Source of the DNA: JBEKHI01 sp050012355
Lineage (GTDB): Bacteria > Actinomycetota > Actinomycetes > Streptosporangiales > Streptosporangiaceae
Direction: 5' to 3'
DNA: 20,418 nt
Assembly: GCA_050012355.1 (NCBI GenBank)
Contig: JBEKHI010000269.1
Coordinates: 1 to 20,418 of the forward strand
Shown here piece by piece: positions 20,371 through 20,418 of this stretch (position 1 is the first letter of the stretch; every line of letters starts with the position of its first letter). A program made the position numbers and the translations under genes. The notes under the pieces were generated by a model, which saw only the letters and a list, made by a program, of their open reading frames with translations, made no database searches and was not told the DNA's origin.

Positions 20371-20418
20371 GTGAGTGCTGCATTGCCCGCACTCTTGTCT
20401 GGGTAGTGCAGCACTCAC
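20371..20418. repeat. Hairpin element, copy 2, at the right edge of the window
   Basis: GTGAGTGCTGCA at 20371-20382 is the exact complement of TGCAGCACTCAC at 20407-20418, with an inner CCC/GGG pair and the loop GCACTCTTGTCT. The centre matches the hairpin at 9839-9902 at about three quarters of positions. The window ends exactly at the end of the palindrome. The 140 bases before it (20230-20370) show no gene. Confidence 0.65.

Noticed and set aside
20080..20418. Reverse frame over the right edge
   Set aside because: It crosses two repeat elements and the MerR 3' end; the sequence is an artefact of repeats rather than a protein.

Overview
The window is high-GC DNA (GC-ending codons in almost every gene) with actinomycete gene families and synteny: an FMN-riboswitch riboflavin operon leading into hisG, WYL and TetR regulators, a zinc-finger serine recombinase of a type common in Streptomyces, SseB and prepilin-peptidase genes, and many candidate leaderless starts. 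I would place it in Actinomycetota and would not name a genus.

Layout. 1-1409: a WYL-type regulator fused in frame to the C-terminal part of a GH18 chitinase, running off the left edge, divergent from a DinB-family gene. 1424-5126: short repeats, the FMN riboswitch, translationally coupled ribE-ribBA-ribH, then hisG behind a palindromic operator-like site; hisE, usual at this position in actinomycetes, is absent. 5197-9361: XdhC-like and MocA-like molybdenum-enzyme maturation genes separated by a VapBC-like toxin-antitoxin pair on the other strand, then a reverse-strand pair DUF2877 and aldose 1-epimerase. 9362-10063: about 700 bases with no convincing gene, relatively AT-rich, holding a row of inverted repeats. 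10064-12389: two reverse-strand genes of unknown function, one encoding a 618-residue protein with long low-complexity tracts, the other open far into its neighbour. 12603-14007: SseB family protein and a type IV prepilin peptidase. 14003-16118: a TetR gene and a divergent zinc-independent MDR oxidoreductase, with four phased operators between them, enclosed by 25-bp inverted repeats. 16193-18488: reverse-strand serine recombinase and class C beta-lactamase-like hydrolase. 18721-20141: a second MDR oxidoreductase coupled to a MerR regulator. 20142-20418: repeats only, ending in a hairpin related to one at 9839-9902.

How it works together. The rib genes make riboflavin from GTP and ribulose 5-phosphate (ribD is not here) and are probably switched by FMN. 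XdhC and MocA handle the molybdenum cofactor of a hydroxylase encoded elsewhere, and DUF2877 is known from purine or allantoin catabolism clusters. Both MDR oxidoreductases sit beside a regulator likely to sense small molecules. The right half looks accessory: inverted-repeat cassette, recombinase, repeats. The most useful discoveries are the exact 23-bp operator array, the inverted-repeat cassette, the hairpin cluster with its second copy, the regulator-chitinase chimera, a recombinase that appears to have lost a catalytic arginine, and a recurrent TANNNT-N(6-7)-start-codon arrangement at six genes.
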